Source: an uncultured Sutterella sp. | GTDB lineage: Bacteria > Pseudomonadota > Gammaproteobacteria > Burkholderiales > Burkholderiaceae_F | DNA length: 13,017 bases | Assembly: GCA_905192805.1 (NCBI GenBank) | Contig: CAJJMF010000057.1 | Location: 1-13,017 of the forward strand | Reading direction: 5' to 3' | Position numbers and translations under genes: made by a program | The notes under the pieces: model-generated | The model's database searches: none | What the model was told of the DNA's origin: nothing | Seen by the model: the letters and a program-made list of their open reading frames with translations, nothing else | Part shown: in pieces, positions 6,368 to 13,017 of the stretch | Layout of the letters: every line of letters begins with the position of its first letter | How positions within the stretch are numbered: position 1 is the stretch's first letter

Positions 6368-6396
6368 ATTTTAAAAATCCGAAAAAATTATGCCAG
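6368..6396 (-). promoter_or_regulatory. Candidate promoter for yhbY
   Basis: Reading the minus strand, CTGGCA (6396-6391) and TAAAAT (6373-6368) are spaced 17 bp, about 20 bp before the yhbY start. The -10 sits inside a near-perfect dyad GGATTTTAAAAATCC (6366-6380) in the divergent gap. The -35 is weak and overlaps the first rlmE codons. Confidence 0.3.
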
Positions 6397-7034
6397 TAGC
6401 AACTAAAAAATTACGATCAAACCGCGCTTGGATCGAACGCCATATTAATGATCCGTTCGTGAAGCGTTCCAAGTCGGAGGGTTATCGTGCACGTTCGGTG
6501 TATAAATTAACCGAATTAGACGATCGTGAGAAGCTTTTGCGCCCCGGCTTAACCGTGGTCGACCTGGGGGCCGCACCCGGAAGTTGGACACAGATTGTAC
6601 GCGAGCGTCTGGTTGACAAATCGGGTCAACTCCGTGGCCGCATCATTGCCATGGATATTCTGCCGATGGACCCCATTGACGGGGTCGTGTTCCTGCAAGG
6701 GGATTTCCGTGAGCAGGAAGTGGCAGACAAATTATCAGAAATTCTCGACGGAGGCAAGGTCGATGTCGTTTTAAGTGATATGGCGCCGAATTTGTCGGGG
6801 ATTCCAGCGGCCGATGCGGCACGTTCCCTCTTACTCAATGAGTTGGCATTGGAATTTTGCGAACAGCATTTGGCTAAAAACGGCGTCTTTGTCACTAAGG
6901 CCTTCCAAGGTTCGGGGTTTTCGCAATACGTCGAAGCGCTCAAGAAAACCTTTAAAAAAGTCGATATTCGTAAGCCCGCTGCGTCGCGCGATACGTCGGC
7001 TGAGGTGTATTTGGTAGCACGCCACTTAAAATAA
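6390..7034 (+). CDS. rlmE: 23S rRNA (uridine-2552 2'-O)-methyltransferase RlmE (FtsJ/RrmJ)
   Basis: Methylates U2552 in the A loop of 23S rRNA using S-adenosylmethionine, a late step in 50S maturation. The 214-residue protein has the SAM motif VVDLGAAPGSW (56-66) and the catalytic K-D-K-E tetrad at Lys39, Asp130 (in LSDMAPN), Lys170 (in FVTKAFQG) and Glu205 (in SAEVYLV). Length matches E. coli RrmJ (209). The N-terminal basic stretch SNRAWIERHINDPFVKRSK is family-like. The ATG at 6390 has no ribosome site close by; the nearest AGGGGA lies more than 20 bases upstream. It lies upstream of ftsH, the classic rrmJ-ftsH pairing. Confidence 0.95.
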   Translation: MPVATKKLRSNRAWIERHINDPFVKRSKSEGYRARSVYKLTELDDREKLLRPGLTVVDLGAAPGSWTQIVRERLVDKSGQLRGRIIAMDILPMDPIDGVVFLQGDFREQEVADKLSEILDGGKVDVVLSDMAPNLSGIPAADAARSLLLNELALEFCEQHLAKNGVFVTKAFQGSGFSQYVEALKKTFKKVDIRKPAASRDTSAEVYLVARHLK

Positions 7035-7320
7035 GTGTTCGATCCAGAGCCCCCGAATGCATGCAATAAACCGATACGCTTTTTTTACACGAATTAACCC
7101 GTTTTAGTGCAAAAAGACGAAGTGAACGACCCCGTTTGAACCCACTCTAGGTACAATGGTAGAACAGGTCTTTAAAGCTACCATTGTCTCAGCGTGACCA
7201 AATGGGTCTTGCTTTGAGCCAACCGTAAGCTGATAACAAAATAAAACATCGCTGATGAGTGATCGGACGAGGCACGGTGTAGAGTCAATGTCTCGATTCG
7301 GTTCACCCTAGGAGAGAAAA
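7035..7320 (+). promoter_or_regulatory. ftsH leader region with inverted repeat
   Basis: This 286-bp gap holds a run of seven or eight T near 7079-7086 without a clear hairpin before it, a -10-like TACAAT (7152-7157) without a matching -35, and a perfect inverted repeat ACAATGGTAG (7153-7162) / CTACCATTGT (7178-7187) with a 15-nt loop and no T tail. A 13-codon ORF (7156-7197) overlaps the repeat. I found no convincing heat-shock promoter. The Shine-Dalgarno AGGAGAG at 7310-7316 ends the region. Confidence 0.45.
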
Positions 7321-9348
7321 TTGAATACGCGTAAATATGCACAATTTTTGGTACTGATATTTTTAGGCACCATGCTTTTTGTGCTGTTTAGACAATACGA
7401 CGGTCACAATACCAAAGCCGATGCAGTGAGCTATACCCAGTTCATGCAAGACGCCAAAGATGGGAAAGTTCGCCGAGTCGATGTGCAAGGTCGACGTTTA
7501 ACGGTCACACCACAGACGGGTGCTACCTATGAGATCACCAGCCCGGGTGACTTATGGATGGTGGAAGAACTTCGTAAAAGTGGGGTGCAGGTTTATGGCA
7601 AACCCGATGAAGAGCCGTCCTTGTTAACCAGCATTTTTGTGTCCTGGTTCCCGATGTTGCTCTTGATTGGCGTATGGATCTTTTTCATGCGTCGCATGCA
7701 AGGGGGCTCAGGTGGCGCAGGTGGTGCCTTCTCGTTTGGTAAGTCCAAAGCCCGTATGCTCGACGAAGAAGCGAACAAAGTGCGCTTCAAGGACGTCGCT
7801 GGTTGCGATGAAGCCAAAGAAGAAGTTCAGGAAATCGTGGACTTCTTGAAGGATCCGGGTAAATTCCAGCGCTTAGGGGGTCGTATCCCACGTGGCGTAC
7901 TCTTGGTAGGGTCTCCGGGTACGGGTAAAACCTTGTTGGCGAAAGCGATCGCTGGGGAAGCGGGCGTCCCGTTCTTCACGATTTCGGGTTCTGACTTCGT
8001 CGAAATGTTCGTTGGGGTTGGGGCTGCACGCGTTCGTGACATGTTTGAAAACGCCAAGAAAAATGCCCCCTGCATCATCTTCATTGACGAAATTGATGCG
8101 GTTGGTCGTCAACGTGGCGCCGGCGTCGGTGGGGGTAACGACGAACGTGAACAGACCTTAAATCAGATGCTCGTTGAAATGGACGGCTTTGATACTGGGG
8201 CTACGGTGATTGTGATCGCTGCCACCAACCGTCCTGATGTGTTGGACCCTGCCTTATTGCGTCCGGGTCGCTTTGACCGTCAGGTCGTGGTGCCTCTGCC
8301 GGATATCCGTGGTCGTGAACAGATTTTACGCGTGCACATGCGCAAGATCCCTGTGGGTAAGGACGTGGATGAGTCGATCATTGCTCGCGGTACGCCGGGA
8401 TTCTCTGGGGCGGACTTAGCCAACTTAGTCAACGAATCCGCCCTCTTTGCTGCCCGCCGTAACGCGCGCGTGGTGGAAATGCGTGACTTCGAACAAGCGA
8501 AAGATAAGATCATGATGGGTGCGGAACGTCGCGCCATGGTCATGAGCGAAGAGGAACGTCGCAATACGGCCTACCATGAATCGGGTCACGCCGTGGTGGC
8601 GCGCATGGTACCGAAGTCGGACCCTGTGCATAAGGTAACGATTATTCCGCGTGGTCGTGCCTTAGGGGTCACGATGCAGTTGCCGCAAGAAGATCACTAC
8701 TCTTACGATCGCCAATACATTCTCTCGCGTATTGCGATTCTCTTTGGGGGGCGTATTGCGGAAGAGCTCTTCATGAATCAAATGACGACCGGTGCTTCGA
8801 ACGACTTCGAACGCGCGACGGAACTTGCGCGTGATATGGTGACCCGCTACGGGATGAGTGACAAGTTAGGGGTGATGGTGTATGCCGATGCCCAAACCGA
8901 AGGCTTCCTTAATTACCGTCCCTCGAGCGTGTCGACCATCTCCGAAGCGACCCAGCAACAGGTGGACGCCGAAATTCGTCGTATCTTGGACGAACAGTAC
9001 GCGTTAGCGCGCAAGATTCTCGATGAGAACCGCGATAAGATGCATCGTATGGCGAAGGCCCTTCTTGACTGGGAAACGATTGATGTCGAGCAGATCGATG
9101 ACATCATGGCAGGTAAGGAACCGCGTCCGCCCAAGAATTGGAATCCGACGTCGGAGTCGGATACTAAGGGCAATCCGCCCGCGGGTTCGCCAGATGTTGC
9201 GCCCGCTGAGGATGCCGCTACGGTGAATCCGGTGGACGCGACGGCAAACACCCCTCAAGGAGACTCGAGTGGGACGACGTCGGCGGGAGCGCCTTCCCCC
9301 GATGTCCGAGCAACACCCGAAACTCCCAAGGATGATGTCGAGCGTTAA
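7321..9348 (+). CDS. ftsH: ATP-dependent zinc metalloprotease FtsH
   Basis: Hexameric inner-membrane AAA+ protease that degrades misfolded membrane proteins and regulators. Order of parts in 675 residues: first membrane helix (about 7-23), periplasmic domain, second helix (about 104-124), AAA+ domain with Walker A GSPGTGKT (197-204), pore loop FVEMFVGVGA (226-235), Walker B FIDEID (254-259), and the second region of homology with arginine fingers Arg315 and Arg318, then the peptidase domain with zinc motif HESGH (419-423) and Asp495 as likely third ligand. The usual forms are GPPGTGKT and HEAGH; both changes should be tolerated. The tail after about 610 is Pro/Ala/Asp-rich and disordered. The start is TTG with AGGAGAG just upstream. 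rlmE precedes it and a terminator follows. Confidence 0.97.
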   Translation: MNTRKYAQFLVLIFLGTMLFVLFRQYDGHNTKADAVSYTQFMQDAKDGKVRRVDVQGRRLTVTPQTGATYEITSPGDLWMVEELRKSGVQVYGKPDEEPSLLTSIFVSWFPMLLLIGVWIFFMRRMQGGSGGAGGAFSFGKSKARMLDEEANKVRFKDVAGCDEAKEEVQEIVDFLKDPGKFQRLGGRIPRGVLLVGSPGTGKTLLAKAIAGEAGVPFFTISGSDFVEMFVGVGAARVRDMFENAKKNAPCIIFIDEIDAVGRQRGAGVGGGNDEREQTLNQMLVEMDGFDTGATVIVIAATNRPDVLDPALLRPGRFDRQVVVPLPDIRGREQILRVHMRKIPVGKDVDESIIARGTPGFSGADLANLVNESALFAARRNARVVEMRDFEQAKDKIMMGAERRAMVMSEEERRNTAYHESGHAVVARMVPKSDPVHKVTIIPRGRALGVTMQLPQEDHYSYDRQYILSRIAILFGGRIAEELFMNQMTTGASNDFERATELARDMVTRYGMSDKLGVMVYADAQTEGFLNYRPSSVSTISEATQQQVDAEIRRILDEQYALARKILDENRDKMHRMAKALLDWETIDVEQIDDIMAGKEPRPPKNWNPTSESDTKGNPPAGSPDVAPAEDAATVNPVDATANTPQGDSSGTTSAGAPSPDVRATPETPKDDVER

Positions 9349-9362
9349 TCGCTAAAATAATG

Positions 9363-9400
9363 AGGCCACTGATTCCGAAAGGCAGTGGCCTTTTCCTTGT
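9363..9400 (+). terminator. Intrinsic terminator of ftsH
   Basis: AGGCCACTG (9363-9371) pairs perfectly with CAGTGGCCT (9383-9391), followed by TTTCCTTGTTT. It begins 15 bp after the ftsH stop, so folP and glmM probably need their own promoter or readthrough. Confidence 0.87.
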
Positions 9401-9464
9401 TTCAAAGTTTCGTGTCGGTGGCGCTGTTCACGACGACCGTCGATTGAATTCCTAAGGATGACTG

Positions 9465-10367
9465 ATGTTTGACTTTCATACGACCGACCTCTCTTCACTG
9501 TTTGCTTCTACTCGTGCGACGCACTGGCGTTGTGCGGATGTGATGCTCGATTTACGCCGTCCTCAAATCATGGGCATTTTGAATGTAACCCCCGATTCCT
9601 TTTCCGATGGGGGGGAACATGCTCAACTGGCTCAAGCCATCGCTTGGGCACGCCGTATGAAGGATGAAGGAGCTGACATTATCGATGTGGGCGGGGAGTC
9701 TACACGCCCAGGCTTTGATGAAGAGGGGGTGAGTTTAGAGGAAGAGCGCCGTCGCGTGATTCCTGTGGTACAAGCCCTTTTATCGGAAGGCTTTTGTGTC
9801 AGTGTGGATACCTCCAAACCCGAAATCATGCTCGAGTGTGCCCGATTAGGGGTGCATATTCTCAATGACATTCGTGGTTTTACCCAACCAGGGGCACTCG
9901 AGGCAGCTGCCAGTACGACGTGTGGTCTGTGTGTGATGCATCGTGCCCACAGCACCGATTATGCGGATTTGCTTGAGGATATTGAATCGTTTTTATTGAC
10001 CCAAACCGAGCTCTTAAAGGGCTTAGGTGTGTCGGCCGATCGTATTTGCTGGGACCCTGGTATTGGGTTTGGAAAGACGGTGGAACAAAATTATCAGTTG
10101 ATGGCAGCAACCGATCGTTGGGTGGAGTCGGGCTACCCAGTGTTAATGGGGCTCTCGCGGAAATCGTCGATTGGCGCGGTGACGGGACACAGTGCTCCCA
10201 AAGACCGCGTGGTCGGTAGCGTTACGGGAGCCGTGCTTTGCGCCGATTTGGGCGCCCAAATTCTTCGTGTCCATGACTGTTTAGCCACACGCGATGGTTT
10301 ATCCGTCTGGGCAGCTTTCAAATTAGGAACACTCGCTAATGAGCGTGCACGCTCGGATGATCGCTAA
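9465..10367 (+). CDS. folP: Dihydropteroate synthase FolP
   Basis: Condenses 6-hydroxymethyl-7,8-dihydropterin pyrophosphate with p-aminobenzoate to make dihydropteroate in folate synthesis; it is the sulfonamide target. The TIM-barrel motifs are in order: ILNVTPDSFSDGG (38-50), DVGGESTRPG (74-83), VDTSKPE (114-120), LNDIRG (133-138), WDPGIGFGKT (196-205), GLSRKS (229-234) and LRVHD (267-271). The 300 residues include about 18 extra at the N-terminus before the usual first strand. The ATG at 9465 has AAGGA six bases upstream; an ATG at 9458 runs into an early stop. glmM begins 49 bp downstream, a conserved pairing, so cotranscription is likely. Confidence 0.96.
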   Translation: MFDFHTTDLSSLFASTRATHWRCADVMLDLRRPQIMGILNVTPDSFSDGGEHAQLAQAIAWARRMKDEGADIIDVGGESTRPGFDEEGVSLEEERRRVIPVVQALLSEGFCVSVDTSKPEIMLECARLGVHILNDIRGFTQPGALEAAASTTCGLCVMHRAHSTDYADLLEDIESFLLTQTELLKGLGVSADRICWDPGIGFGKTVEQNYQLMAATDRWVESGYPVLMGLSRKSSIGAVTGHSAPKDRVVGSVTGAVLCADLGAQILRVHDCLATRDGLSVWAAFKLGTLANERARSDDR

Positions 10368-10416
10368 ACGAGCATCCTCGAGCCAATAAACTGTTTTTTC
10401 AGATAAAGGATCAACG

Positions 10417-11763
10417 ATGAGCCGTCGTTATTTTGGTACGGATGGAGTTCGCGGTTTAGTGGGGCAAAGCCCGATTACCCCGGAATTCGTCATGAAGTTG
10501 GGGCAGGCTGCCGGGCGTGTGTTTGCACGTCATCATGCTGGACGTCGTGTGAGTGTCTTGATCGGTAAAGATACCCGCATCTCAGGCTACATGCTCGAAG
10601 CAGCGCTACAGGCTGGATTTTCTTCGGCCGGTGTGGACGTGGTTCTGTGCGGCCCGATCCCGACGCCAGCCGTGGCCTACCTCACCCGTGCGTTACGTTT
10701 AGAGGCAGGGGTAGTGATTTCTGCAAGCCACAATCCCTACTATGACAATGGGATCAAGTTCTTTAGCGCCGAAGGCACGAAGCTCCCCGATAGTGTGGAA
10801 CTCGAGATCGAAGACGAGTTGGATCGCGGGTTCTCGACGGTTCCCTCCAAGGATTTGGGGAAGGCCCGTCGTCTGGATGATGCTTCTGGTCGCTATATTG
10901 AATTCTGTAAGTCAACGTTTGCGAACGAATTCGACCTTAAAGGGATGCGCATTTTGGTGGATTGTGCCAACGGCGCTGCGTACCATGTGGCGCCTGACGT
11001 ATTCCATGAACTGGGGGCGCATGTGGAGGTGATTGGCAATAAACCCAATGGACTCAATATTAATGAGGGAGTGGGGGCCACGCATACCGACAAACTGTCC
11101 GAGTGGACTCGAGAGGCTGGCTGCGACATTGGGGTGAGTTTAGATGGGGACGCGGACCGTCTGATCATGGCAGACAGTGAAGGGCACGTCTATAACGGTG
11201 ACGAGTTACTTTATGTGATGGTTAAGGATCGTCTCGAAACGGGCCCCGTTCCAGGTGTTGTTGGCACCCTGATGACGAACTATGCGCTAGAAAAAGCGCT
11301 CCAATCGCTTGGCATTGAATTGGTTCGTGCGAAGGTAGGCGATCGCTATGTCCTCGAAGCGCTCAAAGAAAAAGGATGGCTTTTAGGAGGGGAATCCTCG
11401 GGGCATTTGCTCGCTTTGGATAAGCAAACAACGGGCGATGGGATCGTGAGTGCATTGCAGGTTCTCGCCGCTATGAAGCGTCGTTCCCTCTCGCTCAGGG
11501 AATTGACGGCAGAACTCAAAATGATGCCTCAGATATTGATTAATAAAAAGATTCCAAAAGGGTATCCATGGGAATCCGATGAGGCTTTTATGCAGGCCGT
11601 TAAAAATGCTCAAGAGGCATTATTCGGTAATGGCCGTATTTTAATTCGACCGTCAGGAACGGAGCCATTACTGAGAATTATGGTGGAGTCCGAAGACGAG
11701 AATTTTGCAAGAAAATGGGCTACAATGGTTTCAGAAGCATTAACGGTAAATGCTGACAATTAA
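10417..11763 (+). CDS. glmM: Phosphoglucosamine mutase GlmM
   Basis: Interconverts glucosamine 6-phosphate and glucosamine 1-phosphate, feeding UDP-GlcNAc for peptidoglycan and LPS. The 448-residue protein has the four-domain hexose-phosphate mutase layout. It starts with RRYFGTDGVRG (3-13). The phosphoserine loop ISASHNPYYDNG puts the catalytic serine at 104, the magnesium loop DGDADR is at 243-248, the substrate loop GGESSGH at 324-330, and the phosphate-binding loop RPSGTEPLLR at 411-420. Length matches E. coli GlmM (445). AAAGGA at 10405-10410 supports the ATG. It follows folP directly. The last 100 bp are noticeably richer in A and T than the rest of the gene. Confidence 0.97.
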   Translation: MSRRYFGTDGVRGLVGQSPITPEFVMKLGQAAGRVFARHHAGRRVSVLIGKDTRISGYMLEAALQAGFSSAGVDVVLCGPIPTPAVAYLTRALRLEAGVVISASHNPYYDNGIKFFSAEGTKLPDSVELEIEDELDRGFSTVPSKDLGKARRLDDASGRYIEFCKSTFANEFDLKGMRILVDCANGAAYHVAPDVFHELGAHVEVIGNKPNGLNINEGVGATHTDKLSEWTREAGCDIGVSLDGDADRLIMADSEGHVYNGDELLYVMVKDRLETGPVPGVVGTLMTNYALEKALQSLGIELVRAKVGDRYVLEALKEKGWLLGGESSGHLLALDKQTTGDGIVSALQVLAAMKRRSLSLRELTAELKMMPQILINKKIPKGYPWESDEAFMQAVKNAQEALFGNGRILIRPSGTEPLLRIMVESEDENFARKWATMVSEALTVNADN

Positions 11764-11767
11764 TTAA

Positions 11768-11815
11768 TAACCGAAATACCCGTAAACGGGTTGGGCGGTT
11801 ATGTTTAACCCAACC
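11768..11815 (+). promoter_or_regulatory. Overlapping alternative hairpins between glmM and the acidic-protein gene
   Basis: TAACCG (11768-11773) pairs with CGGTTA (11796-11801), enclosing ACCCGT (11778-11783) paired with ACGGGT (11786-11791). A competing stem GGTTGGG (11789-11795) / CCCAACC (11809-11815) uses the same bases and ends directly at the GGAGAG ribosome site (11816-11821). The first may act as a weak glmM terminator (short TGTTTA tail); the second could affect translation start. Function is inferred only from pairing. Confidence 0.5.
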
Positions 11816-11825
11816 GGAGAGATTT

Positions 11826-12176
11826 ATGGCTGAAGAAAACAAAGCTGTAGAAACCAAAGAAGCCCCTGTGGCTGAAGAAAAGGCTGCCGCCCCTGCTGAT
11901 CAGGGTCCTTTTGTGCACACCCTGCGTTTTTATTTGATTGGCGGGCAAACCTTTACGCTTAACGAAGTGACCAACTCCTCTGAGCCCTCTACGAACGTGA
12001 TCGCGTTTATTAACGCTTGGCGTGAAAATCGTGATGTTTGGCATAGCCCGAACGGTGACCCGCGTTTTGGCGTGCGCGTGCGTGACGTGGCCTTGTATGA
12101 ATATGGCATCGCCCGTGCAGAAGCGAAGCCTGCTGAGGCTGAGGCGAAGGCTGAAGAAGAAAAGCCGGCTGAGTAA
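11826..12176 (+). CDS. Small acidic protein of unknown function
   Basis: I do not recognise this protein. It has 116 residues: an acidic Ala/Glu/Lys-rich N-terminus (1-26), a compact-looking core (about 28-97) and an Ala/Glu/Lys/Pro tail (98-116). The core reads VHTLRFYLIGGQTFTLNEVT, then a helix-like VIAFINAWRENRDVW, then RFGVRVRDVALYEYG, suggesting by eye a beta-beta-alpha-beta-beta pattern. There is no signal peptide and no membrane segment. GGAGAG five bases before the ATG and an excellent terminator directly after the stop support a real, probably well-expressed gene. It lies alone between glmM and glnB. The charged, low-complexity ends suggest a soluble cytosolic protein with disordered arms. 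No function is proposed. Confidence 0.85.
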   Translation: MAEENKAVETKEAPVAEEKAAAPADQGPFVHTLRFYLIGGQTFTLNEVTNSSEPSTNVIAFINAWRENRDVWHSPNGDPRFGVRVRDVALYEYGIARAEAKPAEAEAKAEEEKPAE

Positions 12177-12192
12177 TTGGTTCTTCTAAGAG

Positions 12193-12229
12193 GAGTGGCG
12201 TAGAATTATCATTCTTGCCACTCTTTTTT
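12193..12229 (+). terminator. Intrinsic terminator of the acidic-protein gene
   Basis: GAGTGGC (12193-12199) pairs with GCCACTC (12217-12223), with an inner stem AGAAT / ATTCT and a TATC loop, followed by six T (12224-12229). It starts 16 bp after the stop codon. Confidence 0.9.
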
Positions 12230-12322
12230 ATTGCTGACACCCGCGCTTGAGTGAGCACAAACCGTTCACCCAAGGAGTGCCAAAACCAACTCGTCAGCGT
12301 AGGTTCTGAGGATAGATTGTCT

Positions 12323-12661
12323 ATGAAGCAAATCGTTGCGATTATTAAACCGTTTAAATTAGACGAGGTGCGTGAGGCGCTGGCGGACGTTGGGGTGCAT
12401 GGGTTAACCGTGACCGAAGTGAAGGGATTTGGGCGCCAAAAAGGCCATACCGAACTCTACCGTGGAGCGGAATACGTCGTTGACTTCTTGCCAAAGTTAA
12501 AAATTGAATCGGTCGTGAGCGATGATATTTTGGAACAGGCGATTGAGGCGATTCGTCAGGCGGCCTACACAGGCAAAATTGGTGACGGCAAAATTTTCAT
12601 CTTTGATGTGGAGCAGGTGATTCGTATTCGTACCGGGGAAACCGGAGAAGGGGCCATCTAA
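12323..12661 (+). CDS. glnB: Nitrogen regulatory protein P-II (GlnB)
   Basis: Trimeric signalling protein that senses 2-oxoglutarate, ATP/ADP and, through uridylylation by GlnD, glutamine, and then tunes glutamine synthetase adenylylation and NtrB. The 112 residues are the standard length. MKQIVAIIKPFKLDEVREAL starts the protein, the T loop spans about 37-55 with the uridylylation target Tyr51 in RGAEYVVDF, the B loop is TGKIGDGKIF (83-92), and the C loop ends RTGETGEGAI. I chose the ATG at 12323 because it gives the family N-terminus and has GAGGAT about nine bases upstream; an upstream start at 12251 would add 24 unrelated residues. A terminator follows. Between GlnB and GlnK I favour GlnB because no amtB gene follows in view. 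Confidence 0.95.
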   Translation: MKQIVAIIKPFKLDEVREALADVGVHGLTVTEVKGFGRQKGHTELYRGAEYVVDFLPKLKIESVVSDDILEQAIEAIRQAAYTGKIGDGKIFIFDVEQVIRIRTGETGEGAI

Positions 12662-12679
12662 GCCTCGGCTGCTGATCAC

Positions 12680-12718
12680 AAAAAACGCAGTGCGCTCAGA
12701 GGAGACACTGCGTTTTTT
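12680..12718. terminator. Bidirectional terminator between glnB and the Smr gene
   Basis: AAAAAACGCAGTG (12680-12692) and CACTGCGTTTTTT (12706-12718) are perfect inverted repeats. The A and T runs give a T tail on both strands, so it can end both converging transcripts. Confidence 0.93.
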
Positions 12719-12735
12719 ATTGCGATACGTGCCGC

Positions 12736-13017
12736 TTAGTCGTTTTTCTCTAATAAAACTAACAACGCTCCTTGGCTCCCCTCATTAACGGGGGATTCGG
12801 CAAACGCCATCACGCCAGGGAATTGCTTTAGCCAGCGCGGAACCAAGTCTTTGAGTTTTCCCACGCCATTTTGACTGTTATAGCCCACTCCATGGACGAC
12901 CCGTAAACAACGGTACCCACGACGGGAGCTTTCTAAAATGAAGTCTAAGAGGTGCACGCGGGCCTCTTCGACTTGATATTCATGCAAGTCAATCCAGGCT
13001 TGTACTGTGCAGAATCC
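12736..13017 (-). CDS. Smr-domain protein, 5' end outside the window
   Basis: The C-terminal 93 residues of a gene that enters from the right edge. They form a near-complete Smr domain, the small MutS-related fold with DNA or RNA nicking activity in some members. WIDLHEYQVEEARVHLLDFI matches the LDLHG-type start motif (with IDLHE here). RVVHGVGYNSQNGVGKLKD contains the conserved HGxG loop. WLKQFPGVMAFAESPVNEGSQGALLVLL matches the end of stand-alone bacterial Smr proteins. The reading frame stays open to position 13017 (ten more codons before the TTG at 12987), so that TTG is not the start. Stand-alone Smr proteins often have an N-terminal extension, which would lie outside. Role uncertain. 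Confidence 0.88.
   Translation of the reverse strand, partial: GFCTVQAWIDLHEYQVEEARVHLLDFILESSRRGYRCLRVVHGVGYNSQNGVGKLKDLVPRWLKQFPGVMAFAESPVNEGSQGALLVLLEKND

Noticed and set aside
7136..7157. TTGAAC / TACAAT as an ftsH promoter, or a heat-shock promoter
   Set aside because: The spacer is only 10 bp, and the heat-shock -10 type CCCCAT is absent.
10356..10397. Stem GCTC-GGATG / CATCC-GAGC around the folP stop as a terminator
   Set aside because: The stem is interrupted by a bulge and the T run near 10393 is about 18 bases away from it, too far for an intrinsic terminator; folP and glmM look cotranscribed.
12230..12322. Sigma54 promoter ahead of glnB
   Set aside because: No GG-N10-GC pair of the TGGCAC / TTGCA type is visible in this 93-bp gap, and no good sigma70 pair either.

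Overview
The window is an ordinary-looking chromosomal housekeeping segment of a proteobacterium, most likely a betaproteobacterium. The grounds are the gene order greA / yhbY (reversed) / rlmE / ftsH / folP / glmM, the ancient block SRP RNA - dnaX - ybaB - recR, an E. coli-type GmhA and a 112-residue P-II protein. Base composition looks moderate (near half GC by eye) and even across the window. I cannot assign a genus. No CRISPR array, prophage, or transposase gene is visible.

Layout. Positions 1-60 hold two near-identical 19-bp units spaced 23 bp apart, cut by the window edge. A small 4.5S SRP RNA gene (108-202) with a good promoter follows. Two co-directional genes, a LysE/RhtB exporter and an SSAT-like N-acetyltransferase, sit between the SRP RNA and dnaX and end at a hairpin near 1533-1557. 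Then comes a tight operon, dnaX - ybaB - recR - gmhA (1651-5057). dnaX is split over two frames: the 0 frame stops after 453 codons, about the size of a gamma subunit, and the tau-specific C-terminal domain continues in the +1 frame to 3451. A G6 run at 2990-2995 is the likely crossing point.

A second block starts with greA, which has its own extended -10 promoter, a roughly 105-nt leader and a strong terminator hairpin ahead of the gene. This resembles the greA leader (GraL) arrangement of E. coli. greA and yhbY converge on a shared terminator. yhbY and rlmE diverge from a gap of about 41 bp. ftsH (TTG start, strong Shine-Dalgarno) follows a 286-bp leader carrying a perfect 10-bp inverted repeat, and ends at its own terminator. 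folP and glmM follow as a pair. Next are an unrecognised small acidic protein (11826-12176), glnB (P-II), and on the minus strand the 3' part of a Smr-domain gene that runs off the right edge.

How the genes fit together. The left block serves replication and repair (clamp loader, YbaB, RecR) plus the first step of heptose synthesis for LPS. The middle block covers transcription elongation rescue (GreA), ribosome assembly (YhbY, RlmE) and membrane protein quality control (FtsH). The right block covers folate (FolP), amino-sugar precursors for the cell wall (GlmM) and nitrogen sensing (GlnB). The items most worth checking are the dnaX frame change, the greA leader, the ftsH leader inverted repeat, the alternative hairpins in front of the small acidic gene, and the repeat at the left edge.
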